From NCBI RefSeq assembly GCF_004564135.1, contig NZ_CP038255.1:528501-592500 (forward strand): DNA of 64,000 nucleotides, read 5' to 3'. The notes below the pieces were generated by a model. The model was not told the origin of the DNA and searched no databases. It was given only the letters and a program-made list of their open reading frames with translations. A program made the position numbers and the translations under genes. This document shows positions 43,378 through 52,232 of the stretch, piece after piece; the stretch's first letter is position 1; every line of letters begins with the position of its first letter. Origin of the DNA: Terasakiella sp. SH-1. GTDB lineage: Bacteria; Pseudomonadota; Alphaproteobacteria; Rhodospirillales; Terasakiellaceae.

Positions 43378-45063
43378 TTGACGGATACACGTATTCTCTT
43401 TCTGTTACCGCCAAACATTACTTTTGAAGATTTTGTCTCTCCTCCAAACAATATCAGTACAATTCTGAAAAACGGTGGCAAAGAGCAGTTTGGTTCAGTG
43501 ATTACCGATATACCCTTAGGGGTTTTATCGTTGAGTGCATATTTGAAGAAGTTTCATTCTGTAGAAAGTCGGGTTATTGATTTTAATGTCAGGCTTAATC
43601 AAGAAGCCTCCTTTACGTTTCAGAATTTTGCGAGTTATTTTAAGTCAGAAATTGGTCAATACGCTGATTTTGATCCCCATTATATCTGTATTTCTGCCCT
43701 TTTTACCCCAGCATATAACAGTATTTTAGAACTGGCGCAGGTTAGTAAAGAAATTTTCCCTAATGCGCTTGTTCTTGCAGGGGGGAACCTGCCAACATCC
43801 ATGTATAAAGAAATCTTGACGGATACAAAATGTGTCGATGCTATTTGTTTTGGTGAAGGTGAAAAGCCTCTGAACGAGTTACTGCAAGCAGAAGATAAGC
43901 AGGGGTTTCTGAATGGGCATAGTTCGTGGATTACCCATACAAATATAGCTAATAAACAGACTCTATTTCAGCATGACTTTATTTATGATCTGGATGAAAT
44001 TCCCTTTCTGGATTATGGAATTTTGGATTTGGAAGGCTATAAACTTAATTCGACTTTATCACGTTACAGTGTTAGCGATAAACTTAGTGACTCAATAGGT
44101 ACTTCTGGGGAAGAAGAGACTAGTTTTCCAATTATGACGTCTCGTGGTTGTCCCTTTCGTTGCACATTCTGCGCGTCTCATGCTGCTCATGGTCGTAAAA
44201 TGCGATATTACAGTTTGGAGCGGGTCACTGAAGATTTGAAACAATTAAAAGATCTTTTTGATGTCTCCGGCATCATTATTCAAGATGATCATTTCATGGG
44301 TGGTGATCAGCGACCATATGACATTGTCAGTCAAATCAAAACGTTTGATTTGAAAATGTTCTTCCAAAATGCTTTAGCGATTTATGCTCTTAAACCGGAC
44401 TTTCTCAAGCTATTGAAAGAGGCTGGAGTTAGGGAGCTTGTTCTGCCGATTGAATCGGGGAGTGCTCGTGTTTTGAAAGAAGTTATGCGCAAGCCTCTGA
44501 AGTTGAAAATTGTTCAGGATGTAACCAAAAATTGCCGTGAAGCCGGAATTTATACGGATTGTAATATTATTCTCGGTATGCCAGGCGAAACTATGCAAGA
44601 TATTGCCGACAGTCGCGAGTTTTTAAAGACCCTTTATGCAGACTGGTTTCGTGTTTTTGTTGCTATGCCCATTCCGGGGAGTGAGATGTATGAGGAATGT
44701 GAGATTAATGATTATTTTAAAATTACGCCTATGAAGGCAAATTATAAAAATGCCGTTATTGAAACTGAGTTCCTGACACCACAAGATGTGCAGTTCATGA
44801 CCTATTATATGAATATTGAACTTAATTTTGTCTATAATGCCAATTTCCGTCTTGGGCACTATAATACAGCGTTAGAGAGTTTTCTTAATGTAATAAAAGT
44901 TAAGCCTGATCATGCTATTGCGCATTTTTATATTGGGCAATGTTATGAGAAATTGGGCAAAGCCTCACAAGCTGAAACACATTATAGTTTAGCGCGAGGA
45001 TATACTCAGGAAACGGATTTTTGGGATGTGTTCATTAATGATTTTGAGATTCCAATCCATTAG
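43378..45063 (+). CDS. B12-binding-type radical SAM protein, second copy
   Basis: Same layout as the protein at 16369-18027: B12-like N-terminal domain (RILFLLPPNITFEDF, ICISALFTPAYN, LAGGNLPTSMYKE), radical SAM ligands in GCPFRCTFC, then IQDDHFMGG, NIILGMPGET and a C-terminal TPR-like tail (YNTALESFLNVIKVKPDHAIAHFYIGQCYEKLG). The two differ at many positions, so the duplication is old or they came separately. No ATG fits: the TTG at 43378 gives MTDTRILFLLPP, aligning with the paralogue's start; a TTG at 43327 is an alternative. The lost or unusual start lies beside the IS481 remnant, so damage to the 5' end is possible. Confidence 0.78.
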   Translation: MTDTRILFLLPPNITFEDFVSPPNNISTILKNGGKEQFGSVITDIPLGVLSLSAYLKKFHSVESRVIDFNVRLNQEASFTFQNFASYFKSEIGQYADFDPHYICISALFTPAYNSILELAQVSKEIFPNALVLAGGNLPTSMYKEILTDTKCVDAICFGEGEKPLNELLQAEDKQGFLNGHSSWITHTNIANKQTLFQHDFIYDLDEIPFLDYGILDLEGYKLNSTLSRYSVSDKLSDSIGTSGEEETSFPIMTSRGCPFRCTFCASHAAHGRKMRYYSLERVTEDLKQLKDLFDVSGIIIQDDHFMGGDQRPYDIVSQIKTFDLKMFFQNALAIYALKPDFLKLLKEAGVRELVLPIESGSARVLKEVMRKPLKLKIVQDVTKNCREAGIYTDCNIILGMPGETMQDIADSREFLKTLYADWFRVFVAMPIPGSEMYEECEINDYFKITPMKANYKNAVIETEFLTPQDVQFMTYYMNIELNFVYNANFRLGHYNTALESFLNVIKVKPDHAIAHFYIGQCYEKLGKASQAETHYSLARGYTQETDFWDVFINDFEIPIH

Positions 45064-45108
45064 AGCTTGTCATGTATAGGTAGTTTCATTCCATGTAAAA
45101 GTTGAGTG

Positions 45109-46476
45109 TTAACTCAATACTTTCTTAAAAGACTGAATGACATAATCCAGCATTTCTTCATTTAGGGCAGGTTGAACACCAATCCAGAAGGTATTGTTCA
45201 TAATGGTGTCTGTATTGGTAAGCTCCCCACTGATGCGGTAGGTTTTCGCGGACATATAGGGCTGTTTGGTCAGGTTCCCGGCGAATAGAAGACGAGTACC
45301 TATCTTTCGTTCATCCAGAAAACGTAAAAGCTCTACCCGGCTGATTGGGGCATTGTCTTTCAATGTGATGGGGAAACCAAACCAGGAAGGGTCAGCGTTT
45401 TTTGTCGGTTCTGGTAAGATCAAAAATTCTTCCAGTGGCTTTAAACCTTCTTTTAGATAGGCAAAGTTCTTTTTGCGCAGGGTGATGAAACCCTCCAGGC
45501 GGTCCACCTGGGCTAAACCGCAGGCGGCCTGCATATCGCTGATTTTCAGGTTATAGCCGACATGGCTATAGATATATTTATGGTCATAGCCTTCGGGTAG
45601 CTCACCCAGTTGCCAGCAAAAACGCCTGCCACAGGAGTTATCTTTGCCTGGTGCGCAGAAACAATCGCGGCCCCAGTCACGGAAAGATTCAATGATCTTT
45701 TTCAGTTTCAGGCTGTCGGTATAAACGGCACCGCCTTCGCCCATGGTGATATGGTGGGCAGGATAGAAGCTGAGGGTTGCGATATCACCAAAGGTTCCGC
45801 ATAAGCGAGGGACACCTGCTTCAATCGTTGTCTTCTTATCTTTTTGACGGGTGATGGTGGGGGTGTAGGTCGTGCCTAGCGCATCACATGTATCTTCAAT
45901 GACCCATAAATCATATTTATCGGCCAAGGCCATAACCGTATCCAAATCAAACGGATTGCCCAACGTATGGGCCAGCATGATAGCGCGAGTTTTTGAAGTG
46001 ATGGCTTCTTCGATTTTACTGGCATCAATATTGTAGGTTGGAATATCCACATCGACAAAAACGGGAACCAAACCATATTGCAGCAAAGGATTAACCGTTG
46101 TGGGAAAACCAGCAGCAACGGAGATGACTTCATCACCAGGTTTTAACGCACGTTCGCCGAGTTTTGGTGAGGTCAGGCTTGCCAAAGCCAGCAAGTTTGC
46201 TGAGGAGCCAGAGTTGGTGCTGAGCGCATGTTTAACTCCGAGAAAATCAGTGAGCCTTTGTTCAAAGGCATCGTTAAAACGCCCGGTGGTGAGCCAGCCA
46301 TCAAGGGAGGCATCTACCATATTTTGCAACTCGCCTGTGCCAATAACTTTACCTGAGGGGGGGATCACAGTCTCACCACCTGCAAAAGTCTGGGGTTGGT
46401 ATTGCAGGTTGGCATATTCGCTGACCAGTTCACGGATTTGAATGCGGATTTCGTCTTTTCTATTCTTAGAACTCAT
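45109..46476 (-). CDS. rfbH: CDP-4-keto-6-deoxyglucose-3-dehydrase (E1), RfbH
   Basis: PMP- and 2Fe-2S-dependent enzyme that removes the C3 hydroxyl of CDP-4-keto-6-deoxyglucose on the way to 3,6-dideoxyhexoses. In the 455-residue product the DegT/DnrJ aminotransferase fold is clear ([25 protein letters not shown]). The PLP lysine position is histidine ([14 protein letters not shown]), the hallmark of E1. Cluster cysteines fit C272-x-C274-x7-C282. Because of the His it cannot stand in for the missing PseC transaminase. ATG 46476 (AAAGAA site) is preferred over 46509, which lies inside rfbG. Last gene of the flagellar/pse/rfb unit. Confidence 0.9.
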   Translation of the reverse strand: MSSKNRKDEIRIQIRELVSEYANLQYQPQTFAGGETVIPPSGKVIGTGELQNMVDASLDGWLTTGRFNDAFEQRLTDFLGVKHALSTNSGSSANLLALASLTSPKLGERALKPGDEVISVAAGFPTTVNPLLQYGLVPVFVDVDIPTYNIDASKIEEAITSKTRAIMLAHTLGNPFDLDTVMALADKYDLWVIEDTCDALGTTYTPTITRQKDKKTTIEAGVPRLCGTFGDIATLSFYPAHHITMGEGGAVYTDSLKLKKIIESFRDWGRDCFCAPGKDNSCGRRFCWQLGELPEGYDHKYIYSHVGYNLKISDMQAACGLAQVDRLEGFITLRKKNFAYLKEGLKPLEEFLILPEPTKNADPSWFGFPITLKDNAPISRVELLRFLDERKIGTRLLFAGNLTKQPYMSAKTYRISGELTNTDTIMNNTFWIGVQPALNEEMLDYVIQSFKKVLS

Positions 46477-46489
46477 AACAATTTCTTTG

Positions 46490-47533
46490 TTAGTGTTGTG
46501 TGTATTCAATGATTTGCTGGCGGGTTACATCACGCATGTCTTTCTGAGAGTGATAGGCCCGTTGCCAGTCGATGATTTTTCCAAGACAAGTTTGCAGGTC
46601 CCATCTTGGGGCCCAGTCTAAATTCTTTTGGGCTTTGGAACAATCTAGTTTCAAATAATGGGCTTCATATGGGGTTTGGTTATCTGTTTCCACGTGATAG
46701 GCTGCACCTTTCCCCCACTGGTGGGTAAGTTCCTGAACAATCCATAAAACAGGCTTGGCATCTTCATTTGCGGGGCCAAAGTTCCAGCCCTGCCCATATT
46801 CCTCGGGCTGTTCGTATAGCGCTTGAGCCAGTTTTAGATACCCGCAGAGAGGTTCCAGCACATGCTGCCAGGGACGGATAGCCTTGGGGTTGCGGATAAT
46901 GACCTCTTCGCCTTTTTCAATGGCGCGTAGAATATCTGGGACAAGACGGTCTTCGGCCCAATCGCCCCCGCCAATGACATTGCCTGCACGCGCACTAGCC
47001 AGTTTTAACCCATAAGAATTGCGATAGGCGGAGGTTATCAGCTCTGCACAGCCCTTGGAACTGCTATAGGGGTCATGCCCCCCCATAGGGTCGGTTTCTG
47101 TGAAAGGAACAGCCAGTTCCTGATTATCATAACATTTATCGGAGGTGACATTGACGACAGCTTGAACCGAAGGTGTTTGGCGTACGGCTTCCAACAGGTA
47201 GGTGAGACCCATCACGTTGGTTTCATAGGTTTCGATGGGATTGCTATAGGAATAACGCACTAAAGGCTGGGCGGCCATATGGATCACGATATCCGGTTGG
47301 GCATTTGTCATGGCCTCAAGCACGGCATCTTTATTGCGGATATCTGCAATGATCGAGGTCATGCCATCTGCCACATGGGCAATGTCAAACAAGCTGGGGT
47401 TTGTTGGTGGTGTCAAGGCAAAGCCGGTGACATGAGCCCCCAGGTCTTGCAGCCATAATGACAGCCAGCTACCTTTAAAGCCTGTATGTCCGGTCAGGAA
47501 AACGGACTTTCCATTCCAAAAAGTGCGATCCAT
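46490..47533 (-). CDS. rfbG: CDP-glucose 4,6-dehydratase RfbG
   Basis: Converts CDP-D-glucose to CDP-4-keto-6-deoxyglucose. 347-residue extended SDR: NAD loop [11 protein letters not shown] (the family's distinctive form), [21 protein letters not shown] and catalytic YSSSK (in [15 protein letters not shown]), plus [17 protein letters not shown] and [10 protein letters not shown], all typical of RfbG/DdhB. The start ATG overlaps the rfbF stop by one base (TAATG), giving tight translational coupling; the true start is MDRTFW rather than the longer upstream frame. Confidence 0.94.
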   Translation of the reverse strand: MDRTFWNGKSVFLTGHTGFKGSWLSLWLQDLGAHVTGFALTPPTNPSLFDIAHVADGMTSIIADIRNKDAVLEAMTNAQPDIVIHMAAQPLVRYSYSNPIETYETNVMGLTYLLEAVRQTPSVQAVVNVTSDKCYDNQELAVPFTETDPMGGHDPYSSSKGCAELITSAYRNSYGLKLASARAGNVIGGGDWAEDRLVPDILRAIEKGEEVIIRNPKAIRPWQHVLEPLCGYLKLAQALYEQPEEYGQGWNFGPANEDAKPVLWIVQELTHQWGKGAAYHVETDNQTPYEAHYLKLDCSKAQKNLDWAPRWDLQTCLGKIIDWQRAYHSQKDMRDVTRQQIIEYTQH

Positions 47534-48303
47534 TACCAGACTTTCCAGGGGGCTTTGCCGGATTTCCAAAGATCATGCAGATAGTTTTGATCACGCAGGG
47601 TATCCATCGGTTGCCAGAAGCCTTCGTGCTTATAAGCTGCAAGATTACCTTCTGCCGCCAGTGTATTTAGCGGATCAGATTCCCACGACATATCATCAGA
47701 TGAGATATAATCCAGTACGTCAGGGGAAAGAACGAAGAAGCCCCCATTGATCATATTGCCATCGCCACGGGGTTTTTCCTGAAAGGCATTGATTTTATCC
47801 CCACCAATCTCCAGAGCACCAAAACGCCCTGGTGGGATGACGGCGGTTAAGGTGGCTTTGGCCCCTTGCTCTTTGTGGAAGTTAATACTTGCTGTGACAT
47901 CAATATCAGCCACACCATCGCCATAGGTAAAGCAGAAACAGTCTTCATCTTTGACGAAATCGGCTACGCGTTTCAGTCGCCCGCCTGTCATCGTATGTTC
48001 CCCTGTATCAATCAGGGTAACTTTCCACGGTTCGGCATGTCGGTTGTGGACTTCCATTTCGTTATTGGACATATCAAAAGTCACGTCCGAAGTATGAAGG
48101 AAATAGTTGGCAAAATATTCCTTGATGATATAGCCCTTATAACCACAGCAAATGATAAAATCATTGATGCCATGGGCAGAATAAATTTTCATGATATGCC
48201 AAAGGATCGGCTTTGTGCCGATTTCCACCATAGGTTTTGGCTTTAGGTGGGTTTCTTCAGAAATTCGGGTGCCAAGTCCCCCGGCAAGAATGACCGCTTT
48301 CAT
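47533..48303 (-). CDS. rfbF: glucose-1-phosphate cytidylyltransferase RfbF
   Basis: Makes CDP-glucose from CTP and glucose-1-phosphate, the entry to 3,6-dideoxyhexoses. The 256-residue product carries the nucleotidyltransferase start [20 protein letters not shown] then [38 protein letters not shown] and [13 protein letters not shown], all hallmarks of RfbF. It follows the FkbM gene by 5 bases. rfbF-rfbG-rfbH order is as in Salmonella and Yersinia O-antigen clusters, but here they are at the end of a flagellar operon. Confidence 0.95.
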   Translation of the reverse strand: MKAVILAGGLGTRISEETHLKPKPMVEIGTKPILWHIMKIYSAHGINDFIICCGYKGYIIKEYFANYFLHTSDVTFDMSNNEMEVHNRHAEPWKVTLIDTGEHTMTGGRLKRVADFVKDEDCFCFTYGDGVADIDVTASINFHKEQGAKATLTAVIPPGRFGALEIGGDKINAFQEKPRGDGNMINGGFFVLSPDVLDYISSDDMSWESDPLNTLAAEGNLAAYKHEGFWQPMDTLRDQNYLHDLWKSGKAPWKVW

Positions 48304-48308
48304 CTGCT

Positions 48309-49394
48309 TTAATTCCCTTTTTGTTTTGGAATACAGTATAAAACCGTTTCCAGTAACATATCACCATATACTCGTAAGTACATCTCGTATTGAGTGTTCA
48401 TTGAATGAATCATGAGAGGAAGTTCCCATAGGTCTGAAGGTTTATGATAAAGACAGATCGCTAAGACAGGGCTATAGGTTTGAATGGTTTTTTTTGCCCC
48501 TTTTAGGGCTTCGGCTTCGGCACCTTCGATATCCATTTTGATGTAATTGGGCCGTGTGTTGAAAAGGCATTCATCAATCGACGTTGCTAAGATAGACTGA
48601 GAGAGATCAACAGGGCCTTCTTGTGTGGTGATACAGCTTGAAGATGATTGATTGGCTGCAAAATTAAGAATTTCTGAACGAGACCAAACCCCCGTTGGGT
48701 ACACAAAAACGTTTATGGCATCGTCACAACAGGTGTCCAGTTGTTCATGAAGGGCTTTTAAGTTCTTCTTATCCGGTTCAAAGCAGGCAATATAGTCGAT
48801 TGCAGTGTTCGATTTTTGGCTGTGTGTGATCAGGGGGGGAATTGTGTCGCCAATAAAAGCCCCTGCATCCACAAAGCGCAAAGTTTTTAAACCCTCAAAA
48901 ATAGGGACATCATCTGGAAAGTATTGTGCTTCTGTATCACGAAGAACATAGTCTTCTACCTTGAAGCTGGTCCTGAAACGAATGAGTTGGTCCAAGAGCT
49001 GTCTGCTTTTATCATCGACAAGCAAGGCCCTAAACTCGTTAAGCTTCTGTTGATTGACCCGGTCTTCTATATTTTCGCTGTACCACAGGCTATAGATTTT
49101 CAGAGCATGAATAATATCAGGGTATTTCAGGACTGTTTCTGTGTAGTCATAGACATTTTGAAATAGGTCAGTTTTGAGTTGCTCTTTAATTTTTTCACTA
49201 ATCATACCAACGGAGACATATATTTCAGCTTCTTTGTTGTTGACCGCCTCAGGGCGTTGCACAGGCAAGTCGTTATAGCTTTCTCGTGTTGAAAAACTAT
49301 CAATAAAGCCCGAAACAGGAAGGCCAAGTTTTTGAAAGACCTTGAGGAAAGCTTGACCCTGGATACCTGCACCAAAGATATAACGTTCTGTCAT
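48309..49394 (-). CDS. FkbM-type methyltransferase with N-terminal Rossmann-like domain
   Basis: 361 residues from ATG 49394 (AGGAGA site 7 bases upstream; a longer frame from 49412 overlaps the ligase gene). Residues 3-80: [20 protein letters not shown], then [17 protein letters not shown], the repeated Rossmann-like unit. Residues 175-350: [39 protein letters not shown], a FkbM methyltransferase. Same architecture as 24570-25742. Placed between the acyl ligase and rfbF, it may O-methylate the flagellar glycan. Confidence 0.86.
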   Translation of the reverse strand: MTERYIFGAGIQGQAFLKVFQKLGLPVSGFIDSFSTRESYNDLPVQRPEAVNNKEAEIYVSVGMISEKIKEQLKTDLFQNVYDYTETVLKYPDIIHALKIYSLWYSENIEDRVNQQKLNEFRALLVDDKSRQLLDQLIRFRTSFKVEDYVLRDTEAQYFPDDVPIFEGLKTLRFVDAGAFIGDTIPPLITHSQKSNTAIDYIACFEPDKKNLKALHEQLDTCCDDAINVFVYPTGVWSRSEILNFAANQSSSSCITTQEGPVDLSQSILATSIDECLFNTRPNYIKMDIEGAEAEALKGAKKTIQTYSPVLAICLYHKPSDLWELPLMIHSMNTQYEMYLRVYGDMLLETVLYCIPKQKGN

Positions 49395-49395
49395 C

Positions 49396-50913
49396 TTATT
49401 CTCCTGTCCCATACATCATCATACGCAACACATCCGTCCAGCCGTCGTTCAGCTCGTTATATTCTTTGCGCAGTTCCCGTTTGGATAGTTTACCAGAGGC
49501 TGTCAGGGGGAAGTTTTCAACGAAGAAATATTTCAATGGGCGCTGGAATGGGGCAAGCTCTTTGTTGGCAAGTTTGCGTAAATTACGTTCAAGTTTTTTA
49601 TTGTTCTCACTGATACAAACAGCAACAACGACTTCGCCCAGCAGGTCATCATCTACACCGATCACCGCTGTTTCACGAATGCCGTCGCAGCTGGCCAGAA
49701 CAGCTTCGATATCTTTGGGATAGATATTAATCCCACCGGAAATGATGATGTCTTTTTTACGCCCGACATAGGTGAGAAAGCCGTCTTCATCCATAAAGCC
49801 AAGATCACCTGTGCGGAAAAAGTCACCCGCGTAAGAAGCTTTGGTGAGGTCTGGGCGTTTGTAATAACAACTAAAAGCGAGAGGGGAGCGAACGGTGATT
49901 TCTCCCACCTCGCTTTGCTGTACTTCTTCAAGCTCATCATCAAGCAGACGAATATCTACATCCGGGCAGTTTTTCCCTACACTACTGAATTTTTCCTTGG
50001 CATCGCGTGGGAATAAATTGGTGGCACAGGCCACTTCGGTCGCACCGTAGATTTCATGAAAGTCACAACCGATTTGTTGAAAGAGCTGGTCCTTGAAATG
50101 ACTGTCAATGGGGGCCGATGAGGTCACAATGGTTTTGAGTGATCTCACTTGGGCAGCATTGTCCAGCAGCTTGTCTTTTAAGGCATAGAGGTGAGAGGAC
50201 ACACTGGTTGTGTAAGTCACTCCATGACGTTTGACCAGATTAAGCCAGTCTGTGGGCGTGAAGCTTTTCATATGAACCAGCGTACAGCCCAGCAACAAAG
50301 GCGTGTAGACCAGCCTCAACCCCATGGAATGAAAGAAGGGGGAGGCGCAGAGTACCACATCGTCGGCGGTGAGTTTATAGAGATCCCACGCCTGCTGCTG
50401 ACGGTTGAGCTTCACTTCTTGAGAAATGACAATCGGTTTGGGATCGCCTGTTGAACCAGAAGACAGGACAATTAAAAAGGCATCACTGTCCGGCCATATG
50501 TGGTCAGAACGATTCTGTTGTGACCAAAGCTCATCAGTCGAAATAAAACGAATATCCGGCGCATCGCATTTTTCAATGGTTGTGGCAAATTCCGGCTCAT
50601 AGATCACCAAAGTGACTTCACACAATCGCCAGCCTGTGACTAGTTGTTCAGCGGTCAGATGTGTATTACTTGGAATACAGATGCCGTTGATTTGTGCCAG
50701 TGACAGTGACAAGGTGGCATTATGCAGGGCCTGTTCGCACAGCAGGCCGACCTGAGGTTTTTGGTCATCATGTAGGGCGGAAATACGTTTTGCCCAGTGA
50801 TCCACCCTTTGGGCCAAATCGCCATAGCTATAGCTTTCCCCTTCACTGATCAGTGCGGTTTTTTTGCGATAGTGTGTTGCGACTTGGGAAAAGCGGGTGA
50901 ACAGAACAGGCAT
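49396..50913 (-). CDS. AMP-forming acyl-CoA synthetase / acyl-ACP ligase family enzyme
   Basis: 505-residue adenylating (ANL) enzyme: P-loop-like VLSSGSTGDPKPIVIS near 149-164, EIYGATEVACATN, FFRTGDLGFMDEDG and the hinge GRKKDIIISGGINIYPKDIE, with the C-terminal lysine motif TASGKLSKRELRK. It activates a carboxylic acid as acyl-AMP. The gene for a stand-alone acyl carrier protein is 3 bases upstream, so loading of that carrier is likely. In a pse operon this suggests an acyl group destined for the sugar's amino or hydroxyl group; the acid is unknown. Confidence 0.88.
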   Translation of the reverse strand: MPVLFTRFSQVATHYRKKTALISEGESYSYGDLAQRVDHWAKRISALHDDQKPQVGLLCEQALHNATLSLSLAQINGICIPSNTHLTAEQLVTGWRLCEVTLVIYEPEFATTIEKCDAPDIRFISTDELWSQQNRSDHIWPDSDAFLIVLSSGSTGDPKPIVISQEVKLNRQQQAWDLYKLTADDVVLCASPFFHSMGLRLVYTPLLLGCTLVHMKSFTPTDWLNLVKRHGVTYTTSVSSHLYALKDKLLDNAAQVRSLKTIVTSSAPIDSHFKDQLFQQIGCDFHEIYGATEVACATNLFPRDAKEKFSSVGKNCPDVDIRLLDDELEEVQQSEVGEITVRSPLAFSCYYKRPDLTKASYAGDFFRTGDLGFMDEDGFLTYVGRKKDIIISGGINIYPKDIEAVLASCDGIRETAVIGVDDDLLGEVVVAVCISENNKKLERNLRKLANKELAPFQRPLKYFFVENFPLTASGKLSKRELRKEYNELNDGWTDVLRMMMYGTGE

Positions 50914-50916
50914 GGG

Positions 50917-51168
50917 TTATGCTTTTTTTTCCAGGATCGTATCTGCCATATTGGCAACGACTTGCAGGTCTGCGTTACTCAGTTCCTGTGGAGTGAATTT
51001 GACGGCAAACTCACTTTCCAGCGTCATGATCATACTGAGGATGGAAAAACTATCGAGCAGGCGGGTGGTCACGAAGTTCGTATTTTCATCTACGCTCACT
51101 GTTTCATCAGCTATATGGTCTTTAATATAGGTGATCAGGAAATCCTGAATTTCTTTTTTATCACTCAT
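50917..51168 (-). CDS. acyl carrier protein
   Basis: 83 residues, acidic, four-helix carrier protein with the phosphopantetheine site at S40 in RLLDSFSILSMI (D39-S40). Ends KKA, normal length. Placed 11 bases after pseI and 3 before the acyl ligase, so it is a dedicated carrier and not the fatty-acid-synthesis AcpP (whose site is usually DSLD). It would carry an acyl group for transfer to a sugar. Confidence 0.9.
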   Translation of the reverse strand: MSDKKEIQDFLITYIKDHIADETVSVDENTNFVTTRLLDSFSILSMIMTLESEFAVKFTPQELSNADLQVVANMADTILEKKA

Positions 51169-51179
51169 GGTCTTCCTTC

Positions 51180-52232
51180 TTATTCAATCACATCCCAGCT
51201 GAGGCGATCGCCAACTTCCAAATCTTGCGTTGCCTTTCGACCCAAAACCTTGTCTTTATATTTCGGGGCAAGTCCGAAGCCGGGGCGAACGGACTTGATA
51301 TTGTTTTCGGTGAACATGTCACCCTTTTTCATTTGGGCACTGACGTAAAGTGAGCGTCGGCCATTTTTATTTTTGGCGGCTTCCGGTGTCAGGTCATAAC
51401 GCACGGTGCCTACGGCCTGTTCGGCACGGCGGATTTCAGTGATCATATTTTGGAATTCAGAAATGGTCAGAGAGAAGAAACTATCGACTGTTTCTTCGTC
51501 ATCTTCCAGTTTGATATGTTTTTCAATCATGCAGGCACCAAGGGCAACAGCAGCCACAGATACTCCGATGCCGGTGGTGTGGTCTGACAGGCCCGCCAGA
51601 CAACCGAAGGTCTCCCTTAGATTTTCAATTGTGCGCAAATTAACTTCTTCGGGGGGGGTAGGGTAGGCGGTGGTGCATTTAAGTAAAACGATATCTTCAC
51701 AGCCATATTCACGCAGGCAGGAGACGGCTTCATAGACATCACCGATATTTGCCAATCCAGTGGAGACAATGACGGGCTTTCCTGTCTTGGCAACTTTTTT
51801 TAACAGGCCGATATCAATAATCTCAGGTGAGGCAATTTTATAGGCGGGGCAGGGGTATTTCTCCAGCTCGTCCACCGAGGTTTCATCAAAGACGGAGCCA
51901 AATAGTTTAACACCGCGTTTTTCAGCTTCTTCAAATAACTGCGGGAACCATTCCCACGGCGTATGGGCATATTCATACAGGTTATAAAGGTTCTTATAGG
52001 CCGCCCAGGCGTTATCTTTGGCAATGGCAAAATCCCCATTGCTGGTGTTCAGTGTAATGGTATCAGGGCGATAGGCTTGAAGCTTGATGGCATCAGCACC
52101 CGTATCACAAGCCGCATGAAACAGCTCCAGGCATTTTTCTAAAGAACCGCCATGATTACCGGAAAGTTCCGCAATCACATAAGCCGGTTGGCCGGGGCCG
52201 ACTTTCCGGTCTGCGATCATGATATTGTTCAT
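51180..52232 (-). CDS. pseI: pseudaminic acid synthase PseI
   Basis: Condenses 2,4-diacetamido-2,4,6-trideoxy-L-altrose with PEP to give pseudaminic acid. The 350-residue product has the NeuB barrel: YVIAELSGNHGGSLE, AIKLQAYRPDTITL, CTTAYPTPPEEVNL, LSDHTTGIGV and MIEKHIKLEDD (catalytic His and metal His), and the C-terminal SAF lid (RRSLYVSAQMKKGDMFTENNIKSVRPGFGL). KLQAYRPDT and the NHGGS form are typical for PseI over NeuB/LegI. ATG 52232 overlaps the previous stop (TGATG) with GGAGAAAAG before it. Confidence 0.94.
   Translation of the reverse strand: MNNIMIADRKVGPGQPAYVIAELSGNHGGSLEKCLELFHAACDTGADAIKLQAYRPDTITLNTSNGDFAIAKDNAWAAYKNLYNLYEYAHTPWEWFPQLFEEAEKRGVKLFGSVFDETSVDELEKYPCPAYKIASPEIIDIGLLKKVAKTGKPVIVSTGLANIGDVYEAVSCLREYGCEDIVLLKCTTAYPTPPEEVNLRTIENLRETFGCLAGLSDHTTGIGVSVAAVALGACMIEKHIKLEDDEETVDSFFSLTISEFQNMITEIRRAEQAVGTVRYDLTPEAAKNKNGRRSLYVSAQMKKGDMFTENNIKSVRPGFGLAPKYKDKVLGRKATQDLEVGDRLSWDVIE

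Noticed and set aside
45102-45117. Hairpin TTGAGT-GTTA-ACTCAA between the second B12 radical SAM gene and rfbH
   Set aside because: Only 6 bp, overlaps the rfbH stop region, no T-run; likely chance in a convergent gap.
45109-46476. Reading the DegT/DnrJ-type protein as PseC
   Set aside because: The PLP lysine is replaced by His and iron-sulfur cysteines are present, which identifies RfbH (E1).
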